In this document: positions 31,935 through 39,604 of the stretch, in pieces
Numbering within the stretch: the stretch's first letter is position 1
Layout of the letters: each line of letters begins with the position of its first letter
Assembly: GCA_009908915.1 (NCBI GenBank)
Contig: JAAAOJ010000060.1
Location: 1-56,035 of the forward strand
DNA: 56,035 nucleotides
Source of the DNA: Planctomycetota bacterium
Lineage (GTDB): Bacteria > Planctomycetota > Phycisphaerae > SM23-33
Direction of reading: 5' to 3'
Position numbers and translations under genes: made by a program
The notes under the pieces: generated by a model
Databases searched by the model: none
Seen by the model: only the letters and a program-made list of their open reading frames with translations
Told to the model about the DNA's origin: nothing

Positions 31935-33455
31935 CTATGGTCCACCTGCCATGTAAATCGCCTCCAGCAGGGCGCGGGCCTTGTCGAGGGTCTCGCGGTA
32001 TTCGCCGTCGGGGGTGGAGTCGGCCACGATGCCACCGCCGGCCTGGACCAGCGCCCGCCCGCCGTCACAGACGACGGTGCGGATGGCGATGTTCCACTCG
32101 GCCGTGCCGTTGACGCCGACGATCCCTACGCAGCCGGTGTAGACGTCGCGGGCGAGGCCTTCGAGGTCGTCGATGATCTCCATGGCCCGGATCTTCGGTG
32201 CGCCGGTGACGGATCCGCCCGGAAACGTCGCCCGCAGCAGTTCGGCCGGGCCGACGTCCTCCCGTAGCTCGCCGGTGACCGTCCCGACGAGATGGTAGAC
32301 GCTAGGGTGGGCTTCGAGGGAGGCGGCTTCGCTGACGCGCACCGTGCCGAATCTGCAGACGCGGCCGAGGTCGTTGCGGAGCAGGTCGATGATCATGGCC
32401 AGTTCCGCGTTGTCCTTCGCGCTGGCCTGGAGGTCGGCGGCGGCAGCGGCGTCGGTGGCGGTGTCGCCGGTGCGGGGGCGCGTGCCCTTGATCGGGCGGG
32501 TGGTGACGTGGCGGCCCCGCACGCGGAGGAAGAGTTCGGGCGAGCTGGAGGCGATGGCCGCCCGGCCGGCGGGGGTTGGCAGGGCGAGGTAGGCGGCGTA
32601 CCAGGCGGGGTTGCGCTTCCGCAGGGCGCGGTAAATGTCGATAGCCGGTGGAGCGTCGGCGACGGTGAAACGCTGGGAGAGGTTGACCTGGAAGATGTCG
32701 CCGGCGGCGATGTAGTCGATGCATCGCTGCACGGCCGCCCGGTAGGCCTCGGGCGTGAAGTTGGAGGGCGGCAGATCGTGTGTCCCTGCCTGAAAGGCCG
32801 TTACCCGGCCTCTCCCAGCGGGAGAGGGGGCGGAGAACTTCCCCCCTTGTGGGGCAGGTGGCGAGCATGCTGTGAGCCGGCCGAACGGGTCCTCCATCCG
32901 GCGGGGGTTAGCGTCGGCCAGCAACGATCGCAACGTCGCGCCCGCCTGCCCGGCGCCGGCGGGCGGATCGTCGAAGACCAGTTCCGCCAACTGCCAGGTT
33001 CGCTCGGTGGTGTCGTGGATCAGCAGCGCATCGTAGAACGCCAGGTGCAGCTCCGGCAGGGCGGTGTCACGGACGGCCCGGCTTGGCAGGCGCTCGACGT
33101 GTCGTCCCAGTTCGTAGCCCAGGTAGCCGATCCATCCGGGTCCGTAGTCGTCATCGGGTGCGTCGACGTCCACGACGGCAAACGCATCGGCCAGTGCTCG
33201 CCAGATACCGTCATCGTCGTCGGCGAGGGCGCGTCCGGCGTTGTCGCGGAGCACGCCGTCGCGAAGGTCGATCCACGCCAGCGGCCGACAGGCCAGCAGC
33301 GTTCGGCGGCCGTAGCGGCTGTCGACGGCGGAGGACTCCAGCACGGCCGGCCGATCGTATTCGGTCAGCGCGTCAACGACGGCGCTGGGCGCGGCAGGCC
33401 CGGCCAGCGCCGTCCGCCGAAGCCGCCCCGGCTGACTGTGGGCCTGGAGTTTCAT
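31935..33455 (-). CDS. pabB: Aminodeoxychorismate synthase component I
   Basis: This 506-residue TrpE/PabB family protein has an N-terminal domain (RRTLLACRPLAWIDL, GWIGYLGYELGRHVE) and a chorismate-binding domain (residues about 235-500) with GDIFQVNLSQRF, the PIKGTRPR motif, MIIDLLRNDLGRVC and FPGGSVTGAPKIRAMEII. PIKGTRPR (Lys) is the PabB-type signature, against PIAGTRPR of TrpE. It converts chorismate and ammonia to aminodeoxychorismate for folate. Odd: residues about 192-226 (CSPPAPQGGKFSAPSPAGRG) are an insert encoded by a palindromic repeat. It is 17 bases downstream of the gene ending at 33473. Confidence 0.92.
   Translation of the reverse strand: MKLQAHSQPGRLRRTALAGPAAPSAVVDALTEYDRPAVLESSAVDSRYGRRTLLACRPLAWIDLRDGVLRDNAGRALADDDDGIWRALADAFAVVDVDAPDDDYGPGWIGYLGYELGRHVERLPSRAVRDTALPELHLAFYDALLIHDTTERTWQLAELVFDDPPAGAGQAGATLRSLLADANPRRMEDPFGRLTACSPPAPQGGKFSAPSPAGRGRVTAFQAGTHDLPPSNFTPEAYRAAVQRCIDYIAAGDIFQVNLSQRFTVADAPPAIDIYRALRKRNPAWYAAYLALPTPAGRAAIASSSPELFLRVRGRHVTTRPIKGTRPRTGDTATDAAAAADLQASAKDNAELAMIIDLLRNDLGRVCRFGTVRVSEAASLEAHPSVYHLVGTVTGELREDVGPAELLRATFPGGSVTGAPKIRAMEIIDDLEGLARDVYTGCVGIVGVNGTAEWNIAIRTVVCDGGRALVQAGGGIVADSTPDGEYRETLDKARALLEAIYMAGGP
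32775..32880. repeat. Palindromic repeat inserted in the pabB coding region
   Basis: A perfect 8-bp stem (CCTCTCCC at 32809-32816, GGGAGAGG at 32820-32827) and a CCCC/GGGG stem near 32842-32854 resemble the GGGAGAGG-type intergenic palindromes common in many bacterial genomes. Here it keeps the pabB frame open, adding about 35 residues in the linker between the two PabB domains. Confidence 0.6.
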
Positions 33456-33472
33456 CGTCTCACCCGGGCGGG

Positions 33473-34453
33473 CTACTCGTTAACCCAGTCCTGCAGTTGC
33501 TCCATCGTGACTGATTTGGCGACTTCGGCTGCGGCCTTGTAGTACGGGTCCTCACTGTTGATGTACTTGTCGATGTACATCTTGATGTAGCGCTGGTTGC
33601 CGCGGCCTGGCGCGCTGAACTTCAGGCGGCCGAGCTGCAGGATGCAGTCGACGCGCCAGGCGTGGTCCTTGTCGTTTTCAATGACATTGAAGATATCGCC
33701 GGGCTCGGGCTGGATGGTCTGGAGGAGGTCGCGGCTCTTGTCGACCGTGCGGCTCTGGGCGGCGGAGGCGGCGTAGCCGTAGTCTTCGGACGCCTGAAGG
33801 GCCGCGTCGTTGCCGGCGTCGGCATAGACCTGCTGCAGCAGGTTCGCCGCGACGACCTGCATCTCGAAGCCGGCCACGTTCATCTCTACCCGCACGCGTT
33901 CGCCCGCGGTGTGCCAGCCGAGACAGCAGAGGGCCTTGCCGGCGTCGGCGGCCTTGCCGTAGTCCTTCGCGCGCAAGTAATGCCGGCAGGCGGCCTCGCA
34001 GACGAAGGCGATTTGCCAGAGGTCGTCAGTAGCCTTGGCACGCGGGGAGATAATGAATTCCTTCGGCGTGTAGACGAAGGTATACTTCATGTCTTTGATG
34101 CGGGCCGCGGGACGAATCAGATCCAGGACCTGCGTGCAGTGCTGTAGAAGATTGGCCGCCAGTGGGTCGTCCGTGCTGCCCATATGCAGGTCGATGGCAT
34201 CCCAGGCGGCCTGGTTCTCACGAATGTACTCCAGCGCCTTGGCATAATGGTTGGCGGCGTTGCCCGAGCCCGACGGTTCGGAGTCCACGACCGTCGCCAC
34301 CGATATACCGGTGGTGAACAGATCGAGCTTGCCCTCGGCGAGAGTGTCGGCCGTTGCCGGACTCGGCGAGGCGAAGAAGACGAATTTGATGACCAGGCCT
34401 GCGATGAAGGCGACCATGATGCCGGCGATGATCCATCCGGTTTTGTTGCCCAC
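33473..34453 (-). CDS. Membrane-anchored hypothetical protein
   Basis: This 326-residue protein has one N-terminal membrane helix (WIIAGIMVAFIAGLVIKFVFF) and an otherwise soluble helical domain (AANHYAKALEYIRENQAAW, ACRHYLRAKDYGKAADAGKAL, RVDCILQLGRLKF) that looks TPR-like. No family recognised. The start is GTG at 34453 with AGGA eight bases before it. It is upstream of pabB in the same direction, 17 bases apart, although no functional link is evident. A 7-bp tandem repeat lies in its leader. Confidence 0.65.
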   Translation of the reverse strand: MGNKTGWIIAGIMVAFIAGLVIKFVFFASPSPATADTLAEGKLDLFTTGISVATVVDSEPSGSGNAANHYAKALEYIRENQAAWDAIDLHMGSTDDPLAANLLQHCTQVLDLIRPAARIKDMKYTFVYTPKEFIISPRAKATDDLWQIAFVCEAACRHYLRAKDYGKAADAGKALCCLGWHTAGERVRVEMNVAGFEMQVVAANLLQQVYADAGNDAALQASEDYGYAASAAQSRTVDKSRDLLQTIQPEPGDIFNVIENDKDHAWRVDCILQLGRLKFSAPGRGNQRYIKMYIDKYINSEDPYYKAAAEVAKSVTMEQLQDWVNE

Positions 34454-34467
34454 GGGAAAATCCTTTC

Positions 34468-34495
34468 GTCAGAAGTCAGAAGTCAGAAGTCAGAA
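34468..34495. repeat. Four tandem copies of GTCAGAA
   Basis: GTCAGAA occurs four times in succession between the GTG start at 34453 and the stop of the gene at 34539. Such short tandem tracts can vary in copy number by slippage. Here they sit in the leader of the hypothetical gene. Confidence 0.85.
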
Positions 34496-34538
34496 TCAAG
34501 AAGTAAGACGTACGGAGCAAGGGGTCAAGGGCCCAGCG

Positions 34539-37472
34539 TCAATTGCCCGCCGTGGGCGGGGGTATGACGTACATCGTGCCGAGGTTGCGGGGGTCGTAGT
34601 AGTAGCGTTCGGCACCGGCCCAGTTACTGGCCTCGCCGGCCTGTGTGGCGAAGCGGGCGAAGTTCACACCCCAGAAGGCTTCGGCCGTGCCCGGTCCGAG
34701 GGCCTCTCGCGGAATGCGCATTTCGACGGTCCATGCCCGGTCCCCGCGTCCGACGGCAACGGTGGCGCCCGTGGCCAGCGGCGTGACGCCTCCCAGCGGC
34801 GGCTGTGAACCGATGCCGCGTTCCTGGACCAGGACGCCGTTGGGTTTGACGACGAAGTGGATCAGGTCCGAGGCGGACTGCGCCTGAAGGCCGGGGTCGA
34901 GGATAATCTCCACGAGGTCTTCGCCGGCGGCGAGCAACTGCTCGTAGCGAACGCGGTTGTCTGCGTGAACGTCCATGCCGTCGAGGTCCGGCTCGTTGCA
35001 GATCATCGCAACGTAGATGTTGTCGAGGTCCTGCATGACCATCGCCGTCGTCTGGCGTTCGGCGAGGCCCGCACCGCTCTGGCCTCGCCGCCCGATCAAG
35101 CGGAAGGCGCCGGCGGTAAAGCCGGGCCGAACCGGCCAGTCGTCCAGGTTGCCGTCGACGTTCGGGGCCCGGGAGGCGACGGCCGCGGCGAGGAAGGGCA
35201 CGCGCAGGTCGATGGTCCTGCGGTCGGTTCGGCCCCAGGCGACGTCGACGCTCAGCGGCAGGCGCCCGGCGGGGCGGGGGGGCAGTTCCTGTCCGGTCGC
35301 CACGAGTTGGATCCTCCGGCGGGTGCGGGGGGGGATCGTTGCCGGCTCGGTCGGCTCGTCGGCGGACCAGCCTTCGGGGAGGTCTTTGAGGCGGAAGCGG
35401 GCGTCGATGGGGTGGTTGTACTCGTTGTAGAGTTCGATCTCGACGACGATCTGCAGGCGCGGCGGATTGCTCGCGGCGTTGTCCGGCGCGGGCGTGAAGG
35501 GGCGGACGTACGATCGCGACTGCTCGACGCGAAGCCTCTGAGCCCGCTCGATGAACCGCACCCAGCGGACCTGTTCGAGCACGCGGGCGGTTTCCGGTTC
35601 GGCGTCGGGGTGGATCGAGGCGGCGATCTCTTTGGCCAGCATCCGCCGGGCACGTATCCACAGCTCGCCGTCCTGGACCCAGCCGCCGATGCGCGGGTCG
35701 AGGTAGTTGTCGCCCGCGGCGTCGAGCCCGCCGTAGTGGACCATGGAGTTGACGACCGTCTCGGCCAGCGCCGAGCGCTGCCGTTGCCGCAGCAGCCAGA
35801 CGTAGAGGATGTCCTGCAGGCCGCGGCGCAGGCGTTTGAGTCGCACCGACGGCAGCACGCCGCGGACGCCGACTTCCTTGCCGGGGTAGAATAGTCGCGT
35901 CTCGGCCCCGGCGGGCGTCTGGAAGACATCGCCTCTCCAGTTCAGCACCTCCGGCAGGAAGACCGCCGCACAACCGTACTTGCTGGCCAGCCAGGGAAGG
36001 GCGCGCACGTCGGCCGGCGTGGAGACCACCGACAGGGCGGGCACGTAGGGCGGCCTGCCCGGCGAGAGCCACACCCCCGCCAGGGGCGTCTGCGGTTTGC
36101 GGAACTGCCGCGCCGTCATCGGGTCCAGCCACTGGCCGGGCGGGGCGACGATGTCGACCGCATCGGCGAGGCCGGGCGGCGGCTGCCAGCCCGTCTCGGC
36201 CGGCGGCGCGATCGGCAGGCGTGCCAGGACGGGAATGCTGCAGTCGGTCCGCCGGACGATATCGGCCATCGCCATGAACACGCGATACGCCTGCGGGGAG
36301 ACCTCACCGCGAACCGGCCAGGCAAACATGCGATCGTCAGCGCCGAGTGCTCGGAAGTGCCGCCCGCACTTCAGGAGGAACTGTCCCGCCGCCTGGGCGT
36401 AGAGTTCGCTGTCGATGCCGCCGTAATAACGCGGCACGGGGACATCCTGGCGATACGGGATCGGCCAGGCCGGCGAGCCGATGCGGTCGTCAAAGGCCGA
36501 GCCGTCCAGGTAGGGTCGTACGATCGCGTCGTAGGGTTCCCAGTCAAGGGCCATTTCGCCGTAAAGGTCGCGGCGGATCTTCGGGGCGATGTGGCGGTCG
36601 AAGAGGTCCAGGCGGTGCTCGTGGCCGAGGACCATGACCTGCCGTATCAGGTCGAGTCCTTCGGCGACCTTCGGGTTCTTCGGGTCGAGGTAGACCGGCA
36701 CGTAGGGCTGGTCGGCGTTGTCGGGGTCGACGATAAAATGCTCGTAAAGCGTGCGATGGTCAAAGCCGCCTATCGCCGGCAGCGGCCGGGCGTCCGGCAG
36801 GACAAAATCGTAGAGCGTCAGCTCGACGGGGATCGCGTGCGCCGTGCCGTCGGCGGTGCCCAGGGCGATCTGCCCGGTGTACGTTCCGCCGCGGGCGTCG
36901 CGCGGCACGGTGATGTCGATCCACAGGGCGATGCGCTCGCCGGCCGGGACGTTCCACGGCTGGCCGCCGTCGGGCGCGTCGGCGGGCACGAGGGCGTCGT
37001 AATAGCGTGCCGGTTGGGGCGCTCGCCCGACCAGGCGGATGTACCAGGCGGGGAAGTCGGTGACCTTCACCGGCAGCATGCGCCAGGCGGCCGTGCGGTC
37101 GCTGCCGATGGGCGGCAGGCCATCGGCGGTCAAGGCCGACGGTTGGACGGTCAGACCGCTCAGGGATGCACCGGCATCGAGAACGATCTGGAAGCTGACG
37201 GTCTCGTTCGCCGCGCCGAAGAGCTGAACGGTCCGGCCGTTGGGGTGCAGGATCATCGCATCGGACTGGCGTTGCGTCTGGTCGGTGAGGGCCAGCATCT
37301 CCGAAGCCACCCACGGGTCCAGCGTGGTCGGGCCGGTCGGCTCGACTTGCGTGTCGGTTGGCGTGCAGCCGGCCAACAGCACCGCCAGGACGAGAGCAGG
37401 CAGGCCCGGCATGACGCTGCGTCGGGCGGGATGCGTCTCGGCGTGTACGGGGCTGGAATGCATGGGCTGCAT
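34539..37472 (-). CDS. Lipoprotein with DUF4091/GH123-like and CBM9-like domains
   Basis: This 977-residue protein has a lipoprotein signal (LVLAVLLAGCTP). A beta-sandwich follows (ETVSFQIVLDAGASLSGL, WIDITVPRDARGGTYTGQI), then a TIM-barrel-like region (GGIDSELYAQAAGQFLLKC, LYVWLLRQRQRSAL and YGGLDAAGDNYLDPR) in the manner of DUF4091/GH123 relatives. The last 200 residues are a family 9 carbohydrate-binding-like domain (NVDGNLDDWP, DLDNIYVAMICNEPD, FWGVNFARF). Probably acts on glycans at the cell surface; no activity is proven for this subgroup. An inner ATG at 37412 just before the signal is an alternative start. Confidence 0.75.
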   Translation of the reverse strand: MQPMHSSPVHAETHPARRSVMPGLPALVLAVLLAGCTPTDTQVEPTGPTTLDPWVASEMLALTDQTQRQSDAMILHPNGRTVQLFGAANETVSFQIVLDAGASLSGLTVQPSALTADGLPPIGSDRTAAWRMLPVKVTDFPAWYIRLVGRAPQPARYYDALVPADAPDGGQPWNVPAGERIALWIDITVPRDARGGTYTGQIALGTADGTAHAIPVELTLYDFVLPDARPLPAIGGFDHRTLYEHFIVDPDNADQPYVPVYLDPKNPKVAEGLDLIRQVMVLGHEHRLDLFDRHIAPKIRRDLYGEMALDWEPYDAIVRPYLDGSAFDDRIGSPAWPIPYRQDVPVPRYYGGIDSELYAQAAGQFLLKCGRHFRALGADDRMFAWPVRGEVSPQAYRVFMAMADIVRRTDCSIPVLARLPIAPPAETGWQPPPGLADAVDIVAPPGQWLDPMTARQFRKPQTPLAGVWLSPGRPPYVPALSVVSTPADVRALPWLASKYGCAAVFLPEVLNWRGDVFQTPAGAETRLFYPGKEVGVRGVLPSVRLKRLRRGLQDILYVWLLRQRQRSALAETVVNSMVHYGGLDAAGDNYLDPRIGGWVQDGELWIRARRMLAKEIAASIHPDAEPETARVLEQVRWVRFIERAQRLRVEQSRSYVRPFTPAPDNAASNPPRLQIVVEIELYNEYNHPIDARFRLKDLPEGWSADEPTEPATIPPRTRRRIQLVATGQELPPRPAGRLPLSVDVAWGRTDRRTIDLRVPFLAAAVASRAPNVDGNLDDWPVRPGFTAGAFRLIGRRGQSGAGLAERQTTAMVMQDLDNIYVAMICNEPDLDGMDVHADNRVRYEQLLAAGEDLVEIILDPGLQAQSASDLIHFVVKPNGVLVQERGIGSQPPLGGVTPLATGATVAVGRGDRAWTVEMRIPREALGPGTAEAFWGVNFARFATQAGEASNWAGAERYYYDPRNLGTMYVIPPPTAGN

Positions 37473-37532
37473 TGTAACCGTGGCCCGGCGCGAACGGCAA
37501 CGCCATTCGCTGCCATCGCCCGTATGCGCGGG

Positions 37533-39458
37533 CTACCAGCCGCCGGCGCCGTCGGAGTCGTCCTCCTCGGAAGGCTCGGGCGCCTCCGGCTCCGGTTTCC
37601 TCGCGGGCGGCTGCTCGTCGGCGGGTGGCTGCTCGTCGGCGGGTGGCTGCTCGTCGGCGGGCGGCTCGGCTGGCTGCGCGTCCTGCGGACCGTCATCGGT
37701 CTGCGTCCTGTCTTCGCGGACGATGGTAGGTTTGGCAATCGTCGGCGGTTTGAGGGCGGGCGGCGCGATCAGCTTCTCTGCGCCCAACCATGCGATGACA
37801 TTCGTCCCCGCGTGCCATGCCCACTCAGACCGTTCATCGGTCCGGCCGGACTGCCAGACCTTCGTGATGTCGGTGTCGATGTAGACGGCCTTGACGTTAT
37901 TGCCGTCAGCGATCATCCACATCGTGAGCTTGTCACGCGTCACGGGGAACATGGTCTTCCACAGGGCGTGGTCGCGCGGGACGGGCTTGATGCGCGTGTC
38001 GGGATACAACTCGACGAACATCTCGCGGATCGCCCGATCGAAGTTGCCTCGCGTACCTTCCTGGACGGCCAGCAGCTTGCCGCCGCCGGCGAGGAACGTC
38101 TTAAGGTCGTCCCCCTGCCGGTCGGTCAGTTCCGGCGCGATCGAGCCGGTCAGTACGGCGACCGGGGCGCGGTTGAGATAGCGCGTCTCGTCCGGACGCA
38201 GTTGTTGCCAGCGGAGCGATAGCTTCGTGTTCTTCTGCATCCACTGCAGCAGGTTGAGTATCGCGTGGGGGCGATTGTTCCAGTCTCCGCCGTGCTGGAG
38301 AACACTCAGGGCGAGCGGCCGGCGGCAGTCCAGCAGGAATCGGACCGCCATGGCGGTACTGGACACCGTCGAATCCCAACTGCCGTTGCACTCCTGTCGC
38401 CGCAGCAACTGCGTCACCATGCCGTCTCGCCATCGATGCCCACCGTAGGTTTCCCAGCCGAGCAGGTTCGAAACGCCGGCCAGAATATCGGCGGCGTAGG
38501 GAATGCGGCGCGGCGGGATGATGGCGCGACGCTTCATCGTGCGGTCGAGGGCAGCGCCCTTCCGAGACATGCTGAGCGCATACGGCAGGCACTCATCAAT
38601 GTACTGGCGGCAACATCGGAGCGATTCCAAGGCCGGCGGGGATGCCGGTGAATTGCACCGGGCGAAAGTCGCCGGCGTGCTGCCCTGTTGCATGCACATG
38701 GCCATGGCCAACGCTCCCGCCGCCGTCATCGTCATGCGGCTGGATCGAGAAGACGGGAGACCGTAGTCCCAGCCGCCATCGTCGTTCTGATTCTTCAGCC
38801 AGTGATGACCGCAGGTCGTCCAGTAACGTCGCGAGATGTCCGTGCCCCCCAGGGCGGCCGCATAGACGCCGCGCAGGGCCGAGAGGCCGTTGGCGTTGTC
38901 GCCATAGCGGGGAGGCTTGTTGATGCAGTTGTACCAGTACTCGCCGTTTTTCGTCGAGCGCATGACGCGTCTGGAGTAGTCATCGAGATGCTCCGAGGCC
39001 CGCTTGTCGTCCAGCCGGCGGGCCGCAAGCCACGCGCGACACAGCATTTCCAGGGAGTGTGTCTTGAACGGCTGCCAGCCCTTGGGCCGACCCGGGAAGT
39101 CCGGCTTGTCCAGCCAGTTCATCGCATTGGCCAGCGGCTTGTCCTCCAGCGTCATGCCATTGTCGGCTAGGGCGGCGGCAGCGACGGCGCTGGGCCCGGC
39201 CGGATAGTAGTAGTAGCGGATGTAGCGATTCATGTTCCGAGTGGTGGGCTTGCGTCCGTAGGCCGGCCAACTGCCGTTGGCCTTCTGAACCGCCAGGAGC
39301 CAGGCCAACCCCTTGGCGGCGGCCTGGTCGGCCTTCTTGCGGATCTTGGATCCCGAAGGGGATTGACCGGCGGCCTCGCGCCCGCGGCGCGGAGCCTCGG
39401 CGAGAGACAACGGCAGGTATATCAGGACGACGGCGATGGTTGACAAGACGTATCGCAT
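37533..39458 (-). CDS. Secreted terpene-cyclase-like alpha-toroid protein with DUF4159-like domain
   Basis: This 641-residue protein has a signal peptide (VLSTIAVVLIYLPLSLA). An alpha/alpha-toroid of prenyltransferase/squalene-oxidase repeat type follows (GLAWLLAVQKANGSWPAYG, WLKNQNDDGGWDYG, LLRRQECNGSWDSTVSS). Then comes a DUF4159-like part (VAVLTGSIAPELTD, LKTFLAGGGKLLAVQE, ELYPDTRIKPVP). The C-terminus is a Pro/Glu-rich tail with PPADEQ repeated, encoded by an 18-bp tandem repeat near 37605-37672. No DxDD cyclase motif is seen, so catalysis of terpene cyclisation is unlikely. The start at 39458 has AAAGG eight bases upstream; the frame to 39494 is rejected. Confidence 0.72.
   Translation of the reverse strand: MRYVLSTIAVVLIYLPLSLAEAPRRGREAAGQSPSGSKIRKKADQAAAKGLAWLLAVQKANGSWPAYGRKPTTRNMNRYIRYYYYPAGPSAVAAAALADNGMTLEDKPLANAMNWLDKPDFPGRPKGWQPFKTHSLEMLCRAWLAARRLDDKRASEHLDDYSRRVMRSTKNGEYWYNCINKPPRYGDNANGLSALRGVYAAALGGTDISRRYWTTCGHHWLKNQNDDGGWDYGLPSSRSSRMTMTAAGALAMAMCMQQGSTPATFARCNSPASPPALESLRCCRQYIDECLPYALSMSRKGAALDRTMKRRAIIPPRRIPYAADILAGVSNLLGWETYGGHRWRDGMVTQLLRRQECNGSWDSTVSSTAMAVRFLLDCRRPLALSVLQHGGDWNNRPHAILNLLQWMQKNTKLSLRWQQLRPDETRYLNRAPVAVLTGSIAPELTDRQGDDLKTFLAGGGKLLAVQEGTRGNFDRAIREMFVELYPDTRIKPVPRDHALWKTMFPVTRDKLTMWMIADGNNVKAVYIDTDITKVWQSGRTDERSEWAWHAGTNVIAWLGAEKLIAPPALKPPTIAKPTIVREDRTQTDDGPQDAQPAEPPADEQPPADEQPPADEQPPARKPEPEAPEPSEEDDSDGAGGW
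37603..37672 (-). repeat. 18-bp coding tandem repeat (PPADEQ)
   Basis: An 18-bp unit recurs about four times with almost no change, encoding PPADEQ-PPADEQ-PPADEQ at the C-terminal tail of the toroid protein. It is likely to change length by slippage without loss of frame. Confidence 0.8.
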
Positions 39459-39604
39459 GGCAGTTGCCTTTCGTGTTCCGGCGCTGGACGCCAATCTATC
39501 TTATCCGCACGGGGGAGGCGCTGGCAAGCATCGGTTTTACCAAAACCCTAACAGAAACCCTGTCTAGGCTTGAAGATGGGACGTGGATGCCGCATGATGG
39601 GGCC

